Below are positions 7,749 to 18,200 of a stretch of DNA of 64,000 bases, piece by piece. The notes below the pieces were generated by a model that was not told the DNA's origin, ran no database searches, and saw nothing but the letters and a program-made list of their open reading frames with translations. Position 1 is the stretch's first letter; every line of letters begins with the position of its first letter. A program made the position numbers and the translations under genes. The DNA comes from Massilia sp. YIM B02763 (GTDB lineage Bacteria; Pseudomonadota; Gammaproteobacteria; Burkholderiales; Burkholderiaceae_D): positions 620,001 to 684,000 of the forward strand of contig NZ_JASNRD010000001.1 in the NCBI RefSeq assembly GCF_030412015.1. Reading direction: 5' to 3'.

Positions 7749-8906
7749 ATGAGCCTAGCCAGCGACCAGGACGCCGGCGAGCAGCGCCTGTCCGAGAACG
7801 CAAGGCGCATGCTCGCCCTGCGCGAACAGGTCTTCGACACCTGGTCCCGCCGCGTGCGCGACCAGGTCCTGCAGGCACGCGCCCTGCAGCAGCCGATCCT
7901 GATCGACACCCTGCCCGTCTTCTACGACAACATCGCGCAGAGCATCAGCCCCGACTACCCGCGCACCTCGGCCGTCGATGGCACCACGGTGGCGGCCGAG
8001 CACGGGGGCGAACGGGCCCGCATCACCACCTACGACCATGCCGCGCTGATCGAGGAATACCAGCTGCTGCGCTGGGCCATCTTCGAGGTGCTGCACCGCG
8101 AGGGGGTGGCCCTCGACCACGTCGAGACGCATGCCGTCCACGCGTCCATCGATTCCGGCATCCAGCAGGCCGTGGAAGCGTTCTCGCTCGTGCACAGCGG
8201 TTTTCGCGAGCGCTTCGCGGCGGCCCTCACGCACGACCTGCGCAATCCGCTGGCGGCGACCGTGACGGCGCTCGAAGTGATCCTGCTGACCAGCGACCCC
8301 ACCCGCATCAAGGCGGTGGCCGCCAAGGCGCTGGCGAACACCCGGCGCATGAGCGGCATGATCGACGAGCTGCTCGACACGATGGCGTTCCACGGCGGCC
8401 GCAAGATCCAGCTGGCCATCGAGCGGGTCGACATCCACGCGGTGGTCGAGGAGGTGCTGGCCGATGCCATCGCCGCCCACGGCAACCGCTTCGCGGTCGA
8501 AGGCGGCACCTTGCAGGGATGGTGGGACCGCGCCGCCATGAAGCGGGTGACGGAAAACCTGGTGACGAACGCCGTCAAGTACGGCAGCATGGGCACGCCG
8601 ATCACGATCCGCACGGGCGAGATCTACGGGCGCCTGGTGCTGACCGTCCACAACGAGGGCGAACCCATCCCCGCCCAGGAGCAGGAATGCATCTTCCAGA
8701 TGTACCGGCGCGCGGAATCGGCCAGGCGCGAGGCCAAGGGGGGCTGGGGCATCGGCCTTCCCTATGTGCGCGCCGTGGCCGAGAGCCATGGCGGCAGCAT
8801 CGGCCTCGACAGCAGCGTCGAGCGCGGCACCACCTTCGTCGTCGATATCCCGCTCGACGCGCGGGCGCACCAGAACACCAGCAGCCTGGCCCAGGAACAG
8901 GCGTGA
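7749..8906 (+). CDS. Cytosolic sensor histidine kinase with RsbRD-like N-terminus
   Basis: A 385-residue kinase without membrane segments. Residues about 10-150 (ALREQVFDTWSRRVRDQV..., PILIDTLPVFYDNIAQSI) look like the helical RsbRD/RsbU-N type sensory domain. The HisKA box is ALTHDLRNPLAATV with the phospho-accepting His near residue 166. The ATP domain has the N box ENLVTNAVKYG, and a G1-like GGWGIGLPYVRAV. The start at 7749 follows GGGGGA; the ATG-like start 33 bases earlier lacks a site. No response regulator is adjacent on the same strand; the convergent gene is a hybrid kinase carrying receivers, which is a possible partner. Confidence 0.85.
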   Translation: MSLASDQDAGEQRLSENARRMLALREQVFDTWSRRVRDQVLQARALQQPILIDTLPVFYDNIAQSISPDYPRTSAVDGTTVAAEHGGERARITTYDHAALIEEYQLLRWAIFEVLHREGVALDHVETHAVHASIDSGIQQAVEAFSLVHSGFRERFAAALTHDLRNPLAATVTALEVILLTSDPTRIKAVAAKALANTRRMSGMIDELLDTMAFHGGRKIQLAIERVDIHAVVEEVLADAIAAHGNRFAVEGGTLQGWWDRAAMKRVTENLVTNAVKYGSMGTPITIRTGEIYGRLVLTVHNEGEPIPAQEQECIFQMYRRAESARREAKGGWGIGLPYVRAVAESHGGSIGLDSSVERGTTFVVDIPLDARAHQNTSSLAQEQA

Positions 8907-8910
8907 GGCC

Positions 8911-11398
8911 TCAGGCCGCCGTGCCCGGCGCCGGCGCCAGCCCGGCCAGGGCCACCCGCAGGCTGTCCAGCGTATAGGGCTTGGGCAGCATGGCCGCGCC
9001 GGCCACCTGCGGGGCCCCGCCGTAGCCGCTCGCCAGCATCACCTTGATGCCCGGGAGACGCGCCAGCGCGGCCCGCGCCAGGTCCTCGCCACCCATGCCC
9101 GGCAATTGCAGGTCGGTCAGCAGCAGGTCGACGTCGGATGCCAGCAGGGGCAACGCGTCTTCCGCGCTGGCCGCCATGGCGACCTCGTGGCCCAGGAAGG
9201 CGAGCATGTCGCGGGTGTTTTCGCGGATGTCGTCCTCGTCCTCGACCAGCACCACCTTCAGGCGCGGCATGGACGGGGCGGACGGTGCCGCTGCCGCTGC
9301 CGACGCCGGTGCGGGTGCCGCCTGCGCGATGCGCTTCTGCTGTTCGTTGGCCAGCACGTGGCGGATCTTGCGCGCCAGGTGCTCCTTCGTGTACGGCTTG
9401 CCGATCAGCTCCACGCCGCGGTCCAGGCGGCCGCCGTGCACGATCGCGTTTTCCGTGTAGCCCGAGGTGAACAGCACGGCCAGCTCGGGCAGGCGCTCCC
9501 TGGCCTTGCGCGCCAGTTCGGGGCTGCGCAGCGGTCCCGGCATGACGACGTCGGTGAACAGCAGGTCGACGTGCACGCCGCTGTCGATGACGGTCAGCGC
9601 GGCGCTCGCGTCGCCCGCCTTGAGCACGCGGTAACCGAGCTCGGTGAGCATCTCGACCACCGTCGCGCGCACCGCTTCGTCATCCTCGGCCACCAGGATC
9701 GTCTCGCTGCCGCCGACCACGGGCTGCGTGTCCAGCGCCACGTAGGCGTCCTCCGACGCGTCCGAACGGGGCAGGTAGAGCTTGATCGTGCTGCCCTCGC
9801 CCGGTTCGCTGTAGATCTTGATGTGGCCGCCCGACTGCTTGACCAGGCCGTACACCATCGACAGGCCCAGGCCCGTGCCCTTGCCCTCGGCCTTGGTGGA
9901 GAAGAACGGCTCGAAGGCGCGGTTCACCACCTCCGGCGGCATGCCGCTGCCGGTGTCGCTGACGGCGATCATCACGTACTGGCCGGGCGCCACGTCCGGA
10001 TGGCCGGCGCAATAGGCGGCATCGAGCAGCGCATTGCCCACTTCGATGGTCAGCTTGCCGGCGCCGTCCATCGCGTCGCGCGCATTGATGGCCAGGTTGA
10101 GCAGGGCGTTCTCGAACTGGACGACGTCGATCGACGTGCCACCACAGGCCGCCCGACATCACGGTCTCGATCTCGATTTCCTCGCCCAGGCTGCGGCGCA
10201 GCATGTCCTCCATGCCCATGACGAGGCGGCTGACGCGGATCACCTTCGGCTCCAGCGGCTGCTTGCGCGCGAACGCCAGCAGCGAACTGGCGAGCTTGGC
10301 GCCGCGCTGCACGCTGGCCAGCGCGTTCTCGACGCGGCGGTGGCTTTCCGGCATGCCCGCCAGTTCCGGCGCCAGCAGCTGCAGGTTGCCGGAGATGACC
10401 TGCAGCAGGTTGTTGAAGTCGTGGGCGACGCCGCCCGTCAGCTTGCCGATGGTCTCCATCTTCTGCGCCTGCTGCAGCGCGGCCTCGGTGCGGCGCATGG
10501 TCTCGGCCTGCGCCAGGTCCGCGGTGATGTCGCGGCCGACGGCATGGATGAAGTCCGCGTCCGGCACCGCCGTCCAGGCCAGCGTGCAGTAGCTGCCATC
10601 CTTGCGGCGGTAGCGGTTCTCGAAGCGGTAGACGTGGCCGCCGCCGCTCAGCGTACCCACCTGCTGCAGCGTCGCCTGCAGGTCGTCCGGGTGCACGAGG
10701 TCGAGGAAGGAGGTGCCGACCACGTCCTGCTCGCGCCAGCCCAGCGTCGAGGTGAACGCCGGGTTCACCGCGGCCAGGCGGGCATCGAAGCCGGCGACCA
10801 GCATGATGTCCTTGGACAGGCGCCAGATGCGGTCGCGCTCCGCCGTGCGGGCCGACACCTGCTGCTCCAGCGTGGCGCTGAGCGCGCGGTACCTGGCCTC
10901 GCTCTCGCGCAGCGCCGTCTCGGCGCGCACCTTGGCCGTCGTCTCCACGACCACCGCGATCACGCCGGCGATGCCGCCTTCCTCGAACGCGGCCGGCGAG
11001 TAGTCGAGATTCATCCACACCTGCTCCGGCTTGCCGTTGCGGTGCAGCGTCAGTTCCTGGTCCGTGTAGCTGAGGATCCCGCCGCGCAGCACGACCTTCA
11101 TCACGTTGTCGTTGAAGTCCGCCACCTCGGGCCAGCCCTCGCGCACCTTCGAGCCCAGCAGGCGCGGATGGCGTCCGCCGGCAAAGACCGAATAGGCGTC
11201 GTTGTAGATCATGTAGCCGTCCTCGCCCCACAGCGTCACGATCGGCACGGGCGAGCGCAGGACGAAGGAGACCAGCGTCTTCAGGCCGCCGGGCCAGCGT
11301 TCGATGGGGCCGAGCGCGGTGCCGTCCCAAGGAAATGCACGGATGAGCTCTGCGGTCTTCCCGCCGCGGTCGAGAAAGGTCAAGGCGTTGTCGGGCAT
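8911..11398 (-). pseudogene. PAS hybrid sensor kinase with two receivers, interrupted by a one-base frameshift
   Basis: About 828 codons in two frames. The first frame encodes two PAS regions (about residues 30-150 and 190-310), then HisKA with GVAHDFNNLLQVISGNL (His near 330). After HVD at 10136-10128 the frame must shift for the protein to continue as DVVQFENALLNLAINARDAMDGAG, with the HATPase boxes DTGSGM and GTGLGLSMVYG and two receiver domains (LFTDVVMP and LLTDLQLP as phosphorylation sites). The lesion is one surplus base inside the repetitive GACGTCGATCGACGTG at 10123-10138. Without correction the kinase loses its ATP domain and receivers. The start is taken at 11398; no ribosome site is obvious, and an ATG at 11431 is possible. 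Sequencing error remains an alternative. Confidence 0.8.
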
Positions 11399-11587
11399 GA
11401 AATGTGAAATGTAACGCAGAGGAATGCACATTTTACACGGATGCGCTTGCCTGATCCGCCGGGAAACAATGCGATACAAGGAAGCGCCGGGGGGGGGGCG
11501 CAAGCGAACGATGGGCCCGGCGGCCATTCGGTATAGTGGAACGCTGACACTTGATGTTTTCGACGCCAGCAACATATGCGCACTACA

Positions 11588-11617
11588 GGACCTTGCGTTA
11601 CCGGCAAGGTCCCTTTT
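11588..11617 (+). promoter_or_regulatory. Terminator-like hairpin in the sodA leader
   Basis: GGACCTTGC pairs with GCAAGGTCC (9 bp, 7-base loop), followed by CTTTT. It lies between a possible -10 (TATAGT, 11532-11537) and the sodA ribosome site, so it would be inside the leader RNA. It could attenuate or stabilise the transcript; no alternative structure was worked out. Confidence 0.4.
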
Positions 11618-11647
11618 CCGAACCCATCCATTGAAGGGAGAACGAAG

Positions 11648-12283
11648 ATGCCTTATGAATTGCCACCCTTGCCGTATGCCTACGATGCGCTCGAACCGCA
11701 CTTCGATGCGCGCACGATGGAAATCCACCACACCAAGCACCACCAGACCTATGTCACCAACCTCAATAATGCCGTGGGCGAGGCCGGTGTCCAGGAAGAA
11801 CCGGTGGAACAGCTGATCACCCGGATCGATACCCTGCCCCAGCAGATCCAGACCGCCGTGCGCAACAACGGCGGCGGCCATGCCAACCACGCGCTGTTCT
11901 GGACCGTGCTGTCGCCGTCCGGCGGCGCGCCGTCGGGCAAGCTGGCCGCGGCCATCGACAGCGAGCTGGGCGGCTTTGACAAGTTCAAGGAAAGTTTCAC
12001 CAAGGCAGCACAAACCCGCTTCGGCAGCGGCTGGGCCTGGCTCACCGTGGGCAAGGACGGCAAGCTGCTCGTCGAGAGCAGCGCCAACCAGGACAATCCG
12101 CTGATGGGCGGATTCGCCGGCCTGTCGGGCGGCACCCCGATCCTCGGGCTGGACGTGTGGGAACACGCGTACTACCTGAATTACCAGAACCGCCGTCCCG
12201 ACTACATCGCCGCATTCTTCAACATCATCAACTGGGACGAAGTGGCACGCCGCTACGAGGCCGCCACCCAGTCCACCCGCTGA
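11648..12283 (+). CDS. sodA: Superoxide dismutase (Mn type)
   Basis: A 211-residue cytosolic enzyme converting superoxide to peroxide and oxygen. The metal ligands are visible: [13 protein letters not shown] gives the first His, [10 protein letters not shown] the second, and [20 protein letters not shown] the Asp and last His. The [10 protein letters not shown] stretch and Gly-rich [10 protein letters not shown] pattern fit the Mn rather than Fe branch. The ATG at 11648 follows AGGGAG eight bases upstream. It is divergent from the hybrid kinase and monocistronic. Confidence 0.95.
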   Translation: MPYELPPLPYAYDALEPHFDARTMEIHHTKHHQTYVTNLNNAVGEAGVQEEPVEQLITRIDTLPQQIQTAVRNNGGGHANHALFWTVLSPSGGAPSGKLAAAIDSELGGFDKFKESFTKAAQTRFGSGWAWLTVGKDGKLLVESSANQDNPLMGGFAGLSGGTPILGLDVWEHAYYLNYQNRRPDYIAAFFNIINWDEVARRYEAATQSTR

Positions 12284-12322
12284 AGCACGGCCAGTCCGGC
12301 CGGGCCAGGCCGGCCGGGGTCC

Positions 12323-12347
12323 CGGGGCGGCCTGGCGCGCCGCCCCG
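12323..12347 (+). terminator. Possible terminator after sodA
   Basis: CGGGGCGG pairs with CCGCCCCG over a 9-base loop, followed only by GCGCTCCTTTCG, a weak T-run. A strong hairpin but not a canonical intrinsic terminator. Confidence 0.35.
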
Positions 12348-12487
12348 GCGCTCCTTTCGTTCCGCCATCCCCCTCCTGCGTCCGCGCTTGTGAGCCGTCA
12401 ACGACGCGCCATGCCCCTTCACTACAATTTCTGTTGAGATTGTTCAACTGTCCTCGCTCATGTGTTGCTGATCAACGGAGGATGCCA

Positions 12488-13975
12488 GTGAAGGAAAGCG
12501 CGCCGCGGTTCGTCCGTCTTGGGCAGCGCGGCCGGCAGCGTGGCGCCATCGCCATCATGTCGGCCGCGCTGGTATTGCTCATCCTCGGCTTTTTTGCCCT
12601 TGCCATCGACCTGTCGCGCGTCTACAACCGCCGCGCGGAACTGCACACGGCCGCCGATGCCGCCGCGATCGCCGCGGCCGACAAGCTGAACGGGACGGCG
12701 GCCGGCGTCGCCGCCGCCCTGGCCGCGGCGCGCGGACTGATCGAGGATGGCGACAACGGCCCTAGGTATATGTATGTCAACAAGATGCGCTGGGACGATG
12801 CCGCCATCGCCTTCAGCACCTCGCGCGACGGCGCCGCCGGATGGCGCACGAGCACCCAGGCGTCGGCGGCGCCGGCCGGCCTGATGGTTGCCAAGGTCGA
12901 CACGAGCGCGCTCGACGACAGTTACGGACTGGTACAGGCTTTCTTCGCGCCGCTGCTTTCCGCCGGGGCGATCCAGGTCGGCCACGTCGCCGTCGCCGGG
13001 CGCAGCCGGGTGAACGTCACCCCGTTCGCCGTCTGCGCGATGTCGACCGACCCGCACGCGAAACGGACGAATACGGGCGGGTCGACGTACGACGAACTGG
13101 TCGAATACGGCTTTCGGCGGGGCATCAGCTACAACCTGATGCGCCTCAATCCCAATGGCACGTCGCCGCTCAATTTCCAGGTCGACCCCGTCGCGCTGGC
13201 GGGCAACGGGAGTTCGTCGACGCACTTCAACGCCTGGCTCTACGAACCGTATATCTGCAGCGGCACGATGACGGTGCCGCGCGTGACGGGCGCTTCCGTC
13301 GGCGTGCAAAGCCCGTTTCCGATCGGGACCTATTACACCCACCTGAATTCCCGCTTCGATCCTTACACGGGGTCCTGCGACCTGAATGCCGCGCCGCCCG
13401 ACACGAACGTCAAGCAATATCCGTACGCAAGCATCAGCTGGATGTCGCCGAAGCCGGCCAGCCAGAGCGCCACGTCGGACACGGCGGGAGACACGCGGCT
13501 GCAGACGATCGCCGACGCGGGTCCGCCGAACCATCCGGCCATCGCCAACTACGGGCCCTTGTGGAGCTTCGCGCGCGCCGTCCCGTGGTCGTCATACGAA
13601 CAGCAGGGATCGCCGGAGCCCGCCGGCGGATACACGACCTTCTCCGCCAACACGACGGTCTGGCGCGCCTTGTACGGAACGGACGCGGGAGCCACCACCG
13701 GCACCGGATCCTATCCGTCCGCGACGCCCTACCTGGCGACCAGCGGCAGCACGTTCGTGCAGACGCCTGGCACCAGCCGCTCCCCGGGCAGCAAGTTCCG
13801 GCGCGTGCTGAACGTACCCCTGCTGGCCTGCCCCGTCACAGGTTCCGCCGCGACGGTGCTGGCCGTCGGCAAGTTCTTCATGACCGTGCCGGCCGACGCG
13901 ACGTCGATTTACGCGGAATTCGGCGGCGTGGCGACAGAAGACGCGCTGGGCGGCCGGGTGGAGATCTTCCAATGA
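12488..13975 (+). CDS. TadG-like surface/pilus-assembly protein
   Basis: A 495-residue protein with a short basic tail (RQRGAIAIM) and one N-terminal membrane helix (SAALVLLILGFFALAIDLSRVY), then TADAAAIAAADKLNG, the hallmark of TadG-type proteins. The large remainder is extracytoplasmic, Ser/Thr/Gly-rich, and unrelated to known enzymes by eye. The start is best placed at GTG 12488: GGAGG at 12476-12480 is seven bases upstream, whereas the ATG at 12482 is only one base from it. The stop overlaps the next start (ATGA), so the three genes form one translationally coupled operon. TadG-family proteins accompany Flp/Tad pili, but no secretion ATPase or Flp pilin is nearby. Confidence 0.8.
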   Translation: MKESAPRFVRLGQRGRQRGAIAIMSAALVLLILGFFALAIDLSRVYNRRAELHTAADAAAIAAADKLNGTAAGVAAALAAARGLIEDGDNGPRYMYVNKMRWDDAAIAFSTSRDGAAGWRTSTQASAAPAGLMVAKVDTSALDDSYGLVQAFFAPLLSAGAIQVGHVAVAGRSRVNVTPFAVCAMSTDPHAKRTNTGGSTYDELVEYGFRRGISYNLMRLNPNGTSPLNFQVDPVALAGNGSSSTHFNAWLYEPYICSGTMTVPRVTGASVGVQSPFPIGTYYTHLNSRFDPYTGSCDLNAAPPDTNVKQYPYASISWMSPKPASQSATSDTAGDTRLQTIADAGPPNHPAIANYGPLWSFARAVPWSSYEQQGSPEPAGGYTTFSANTTVWRALYGTDAGATTGTGSYPSATPYLATSGSTFVQTPGTSRSPGSKFRRVLNVPLLACPVTGSAATVLAVGKFFMTVPADATSIYAEFGGVATEDALGGRVEIFQ

Positions 13976-14466
13976 GCCCGGCCTGGCGCAAGCGGGCCCC
14001 GCGCGCGCGCGGCAGCGTCGCCGTCGAGCTGGCGCTCCTCCTGCTCATGTTCGCGACGATGCTGTACGCGCTGCTGTTCTTCGGCTGGATCTTCTGGCAC
14101 TACACGGTCGCGACCAAGGCGGCGCACGACGCCGCCCGCTTCCTGGCGGCCGCCACACCCAGGGAAATCCAGGGGTCCGCCGGCGGCGCCGAAGTCCCGA
14201 TCGTGGCGGTGGCGCGGCGCATCGCGGCGCTGGAGGTGGGCGAGCTGAGCCCCGGCGGCGGCGTCTCGACCGGCATCTTCTGCTACGTCGGCGACAGCGG
14301 CGGCTACTGGAACGGCTGCTTCGGCTTCGACCGGCCGAAGAAGGTGATGGTGCGGGTCACCGTCTACATGCGCGATCCTTTTTTCGACATGATGATCGTG
14401 AAGTTCACGAACAGCACGCCGGTCGACCTGCGCACCGCCGCGGTCATGGAATATGCAGGAGGCTGA
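13972..14466 (+). CDS. TadE-like minor pseudopilin
   Basis: A 164-residue protein with a basic N-terminus, RGSVAVELALLLLMFATMLYALLFFGWIF, and then a periplasmic domain. The RG(S/A)(V/A)(A/V)VE(L/F)AL motif at the membrane entry is the TadE signature, with the conserved Glu. Two Cys (CYVG, NGCFG) may form a disulfide. Its ATG overlaps the stop of the upstream TadG-like gene by four bases. Confidence 0.8.
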   Translation: MSPAWRKRAPRARGSVAVELALLLLMFATMLYALLFFGWIFWHYTVATKAAHDAARFLAAATPREIQGSAGGAEVPIVAVARRIAALEVGELSPGGGVSTGIFCYVGDSGGYWNGCFGFDRPKKVMVRVTVYMRDPFFDMMIVKFTNSTPVDLRTAAVMEYAGG

Positions 14467-14467
14467 C

Positions 14468-15088
14468 ATGGACAACGCCCCTTTCCCGCCCCGCCGGGCA
14501 GCGCGCAAGGGCATCGCGGCCGTCGAATTCGCGCTGGTCGCCGGAATCTTCTTCACCGTGGTGTTCGGCATCGTCGAACTGGCCCGCATCATGTACATGT
14601 ACAACACGCTCGCCGACGTCACCCGAAGCGCCGCGCACGCCGCGGCGAACATCGACTGGCGCAATACCGCCGAGCTGGAACGCGCCAAGCAAAGGGCCGT
14701 GCTGCGCGACACGCCGGGCATGCTGCCGTTCGGCGCGCCCATCACCGAGCAGTACGTCCGCATCGACTACATGGCCCTGCGCCAGCAGGGCAGCACGCTC
14801 GTGCTGGAAGCCATTCCGGCCGGGCAGATGCCCACCTGCCCCGGCCGCAACCGCCACAACTGCCTGCGCAATCCCTACGGCGGGTCGGCGTCCGCCGCCG
14901 ATACATGCGTGCGCCTGGTGCGGGCGCGCATCTGCGCGCCCGGCAGCGCCGACTGCGACCACGCGAACTACCAGACGATGATCCCGCTGCCCAAGCTGAT
15001 GCCGCTGAACGTGGCCTTGCCCGTCTCGACGACCATCGCGAATGCCGAATCGCTCGGCTACCGCCCGGGCGACCCGGTCTGTCCCTGA
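14468..15088 (+). CDS. TadE-like minor pseudopilin (second copy)
   Basis: A 206-residue protein beginning with a basic segment, KGIAAVEFALVAGIFFTVVFGIVELARIMYMYN, again the TadE type with the Glu in the membrane entry. The C-terminal half has six Cys, suggesting disulfides. AGGAGG overlaps the stop codon of the previous gene and sits five bases before this ATG, so it is the third gene of the operon. It is distinct in sequence from the previous TadE-like protein, as is usual for TadE/TadF pairs. Confidence 0.8.
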   Translation: MDNAPFPPRRAARKGIAAVEFALVAGIFFTVVFGIVELARIMYMYNTLADVTRSAAHAAANIDWRNTAELERAKQRAVLRDTPGMLPFGAPITEQYVRIDYMALRQQGSTLVLEAIPAGQMPTCPGRNRHNCLRNPYGGSASAADTCVRLVRARICAPGSADCDHANYQTMIPLPKLMPLNVALPVSTTIANAESLGYRPGDPVCP

Positions 15089-15239
15089 CGCCGCCCGGCG
15101 TCGATGCCGCGCAGTCCTCCAGGCGCCTTGAGCATCGGCTAGCACCGATCGCCATGACCGCGCAACTACTCATATCTGAGGAGTCATTGACATAGGATAA
15201 TTGTCTATCATGGCATAAAACCACGATTACCCTCACGGA

Positions 15240-18200
15240 ATGCGCAGTCCGACCCGCTCTTCGCTGTTCATCGTCGTGCTCGCGCTCTGTATCCTGGGTG
15301 CGTCCACGGCATTTTCCACCGCCGGCGCCATGAGCGTCCCGCCGCGTTACGCACCCGATATCGACCTGGTGCACGGCAGCTGGACCGCCAGAGAAGGGGC
15401 GCCGACCGGCATCACGGGCATCGCCCAGACACCCGACGGCTGGATCTGGATCGGCAGCGCGTCGGGGCTGTACCGCTTCGACGGCGTGCGCTTCCTGCGC
15501 GCGACCGGGGACCAGGCGCCGCTGTCGTCGAATATCTCCGCCATCGGCATGCTCGAGGGCGGCACCATGTGGGTCGGCTACAAGTACGGCGGGGTCAGCC
15601 TGATGCAGGACGGACGGATGCGCCATTTCCGCCTCGACGATCCCGACACGCCGGCCGGCACCATCTTCTGCGCCACCCGCGACGGGTCGGGCCGCCTGTG
15701 GCTGGCGACCGCCCAGGGGCTGGTGTACTTCGACGGCCGCTGGCGGCGTCCGGATCCAGCGCTCGGCGCACCGACGGAACGCATCTACTCGCTGTTGTTC
15801 GACCGCCGCGGCGTGCTCTGGGCCCGCGGCGATACGGCCATATTCATGCTGCCCAAGGGCGGTGCCAGGTTCGTACAGGAGAGCGCGCTGAACGCCCAAG
15901 GCGTGCTCGCCCAGCATCCGGACGGCAGCGTCTGGACCACGAACCTCGAGACGCGCGGCCTGCGCATGCTGGCGCCGCCCGCGAAACGGCCGGCCCCGGC
16001 CTTCGACATCGCCACCAAGGTCGGCGTGTTCATGTTCGACCGCAAGGGCGACGCGTGGATGGACACCTTGCAGGGCGTCGTGCGGGTCCGCCATGCGGCG
16101 GATGGCAAACCCGTCGTCGAACGGCTGGGCGACCATGCCGCCAATGTCTTCCTCGAAGACCGCGAAGGCAATGTCTGGGTCGGCACGGAGGATGGACTGG
16201 ACCGCTACAAGCCGGCGCGCGTCAATGCGGTACCGCTGCCGGTATATGCCGCCGGCAACGCCAGGCCCGTCGCCGGCGGGCCCGGCGGCAGCGCGTGGAC
16301 CGACCGGGTGTCGCTGGCCGCATCCGGCGGGCCATTCCAGCCCTTCCTGCCGGCCCCCGGCACGCTCGGCGTGGTCACCGCCCTGCATCGGGCGCGGGAC
16401 GACACGGTCTGGGTCGGCCGCAGCGACGGCCGGATCGGCGTGCTGAAGAACGGCAGCCTGGAAACGATCCCCGCACCGGTGCCGTCGAGTCCTCCCGTCC
16501 CCCGCTTCGTCTATGCCTTCGCCCAGGACCGCGACGGCGCGATGTGGGTCAGCATGGGACGCAGGGGCTTGTACGCATGGCGCGCCGGCCAGTGGTCGGC
16601 CGGCGGGGGCGTGCCCGAACTGGCCTCGTTCGCGGCGACGACGCTGGCGGCCGACGCGCGCGGCCGGGTCTGGCTCGGCTCCGTGAACGACCAGCTTGCC
16701 GTGCTCGAGGGCGGACGCGTGCGCCGCTACGGCCACGCCGACGGGCTGGCCATCGGCACCGTGGTGCAGATCGTGCCCGGCGGCGCCGGCGCCTGGGTCG
16801 GCGGCGAGAACGGACTCGCGCACTTCGACGGCAAGCGTTTCGTCGCCGTCGCCGGCGCGCGCGGCGAGCCGTTCGCCGGCATCACGGGCATGGTATTCGA
16901 TGCGCACGGCACGCTGTGGCTCAACGGCGGCAACGGCATCTCCGGCATCGCGCCGGCGGAGCTGCAGCGCGCGCGCGCCACGCCGGGCTACCCGGTCCGC
17001 TTCCGCCGCCTCGACTACCGCGACGGCGTGGCCGGCACCACCAGTCCCATCATCCCGGTGCCGTCGGCGGCGCGCAGCGACGACGGCACGCTGTGGTTTT
17101 CGACCACCCGCGGCGTGTATGCCTTCGACCCGGCCCGCCTGCCGCGCAACGTCCTGGTGCCTCCCGTCGCCATCCTGGGCCTGAAGTCCGGCAACACCGT
17201 CCATGCGCCGGCAGACAGCGCCCGCCTGCCGGCCGGCACCGAGACGCTGGAGATCGACTTCACCGCCCTGTCCTACCAGGAGCCGGAACGGATGGAATTC
17301 CGCTACCGGCTGGACGGGGTCGACGCCGACTGGCGCGACAGCGAGGGCCGCCGCACGGCGTCGTACACGAACCTGGCGCCGGGCCGCTACCGCTTCCGGG
17401 TGATCGCCTCGAACAACGACGGCGTCTGGAACACGGACGGCGCCTCGATGACCTTCGATATCGCGCCGCGGACCACGCAGACGGTCTGGTTCCGCGCCGC
17501 CTGCGCCGCCGCCGTTGCCGGCCTGCTGGCGGGCCTGTATGCCTGGCGCACGCGCCGGCTCGCGCGGCGCTACGGCGAGCGGCTGCGCGAACGGCTGGCC
17601 GAGCGCGAGCGGATCGCGCGGACGCTGCACGACACGCTGTTGCAGAGCATGCAGGCCCTGATCCTGCGCTTCCACGGCGTGGCCAAGCGCCTGCCCGCGG
17701 GCAGCGAGGCGCAGCACGGCATCGAGGAGATCCTGGACCAGGCCGACGCGGTCATGGCCGAGGGCCGCAACGAGCTCATGAACCTGCGCAGCCGCCGCGG
17801 CGACGACAACGACATCGGCCGCGCCCTCGCCCGCTTCGGCCAGTCGCTGCAGGAGCAATTCGGTCCGCCGTTCACGCTGGTCGCGACCGGCACCGCGCGC
17901 GCCATCGAGGCCGGCGCGCGCGACGAGATCTACTGGATCGGCCGCGAAGCGCTGTTCAACGCCTACCAGCATGCGCGCGCCGGCCACGTGGAGGCGGAGA
18001 TCGTCTACGGCGACGAGCGCTTCGGCCTGTTCGTCAGGGACGACGGCGCCGGCATGCCGGACGACGTCGGTCCCGACGGCAGCAAGGACGGCCACTGGGG
18101 CGTGGCCGGCATGCGCGAACGCGCGCTCGCGCTGGGCGGCTCGCTCGAGATCTGGAGCCGCGCGCGGCTGGGTACCGAGCTCGCCCTGCAGCTGCCGGCG

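Noticed and set aside
10123-10138. Programmed frameshift in the hybrid kinase
   Set aside because: There is no slippery heptamer or stimulator; the site is a palindromic GACGTC repeat, more consistent with an indel or read error.
14742-18095. 1117-codon antisense frame opposite the propeller kinase
   Set aside because: Low-complexity Arg/Ala/Gln composition and no motif; the plus-strand gene has full domain support.
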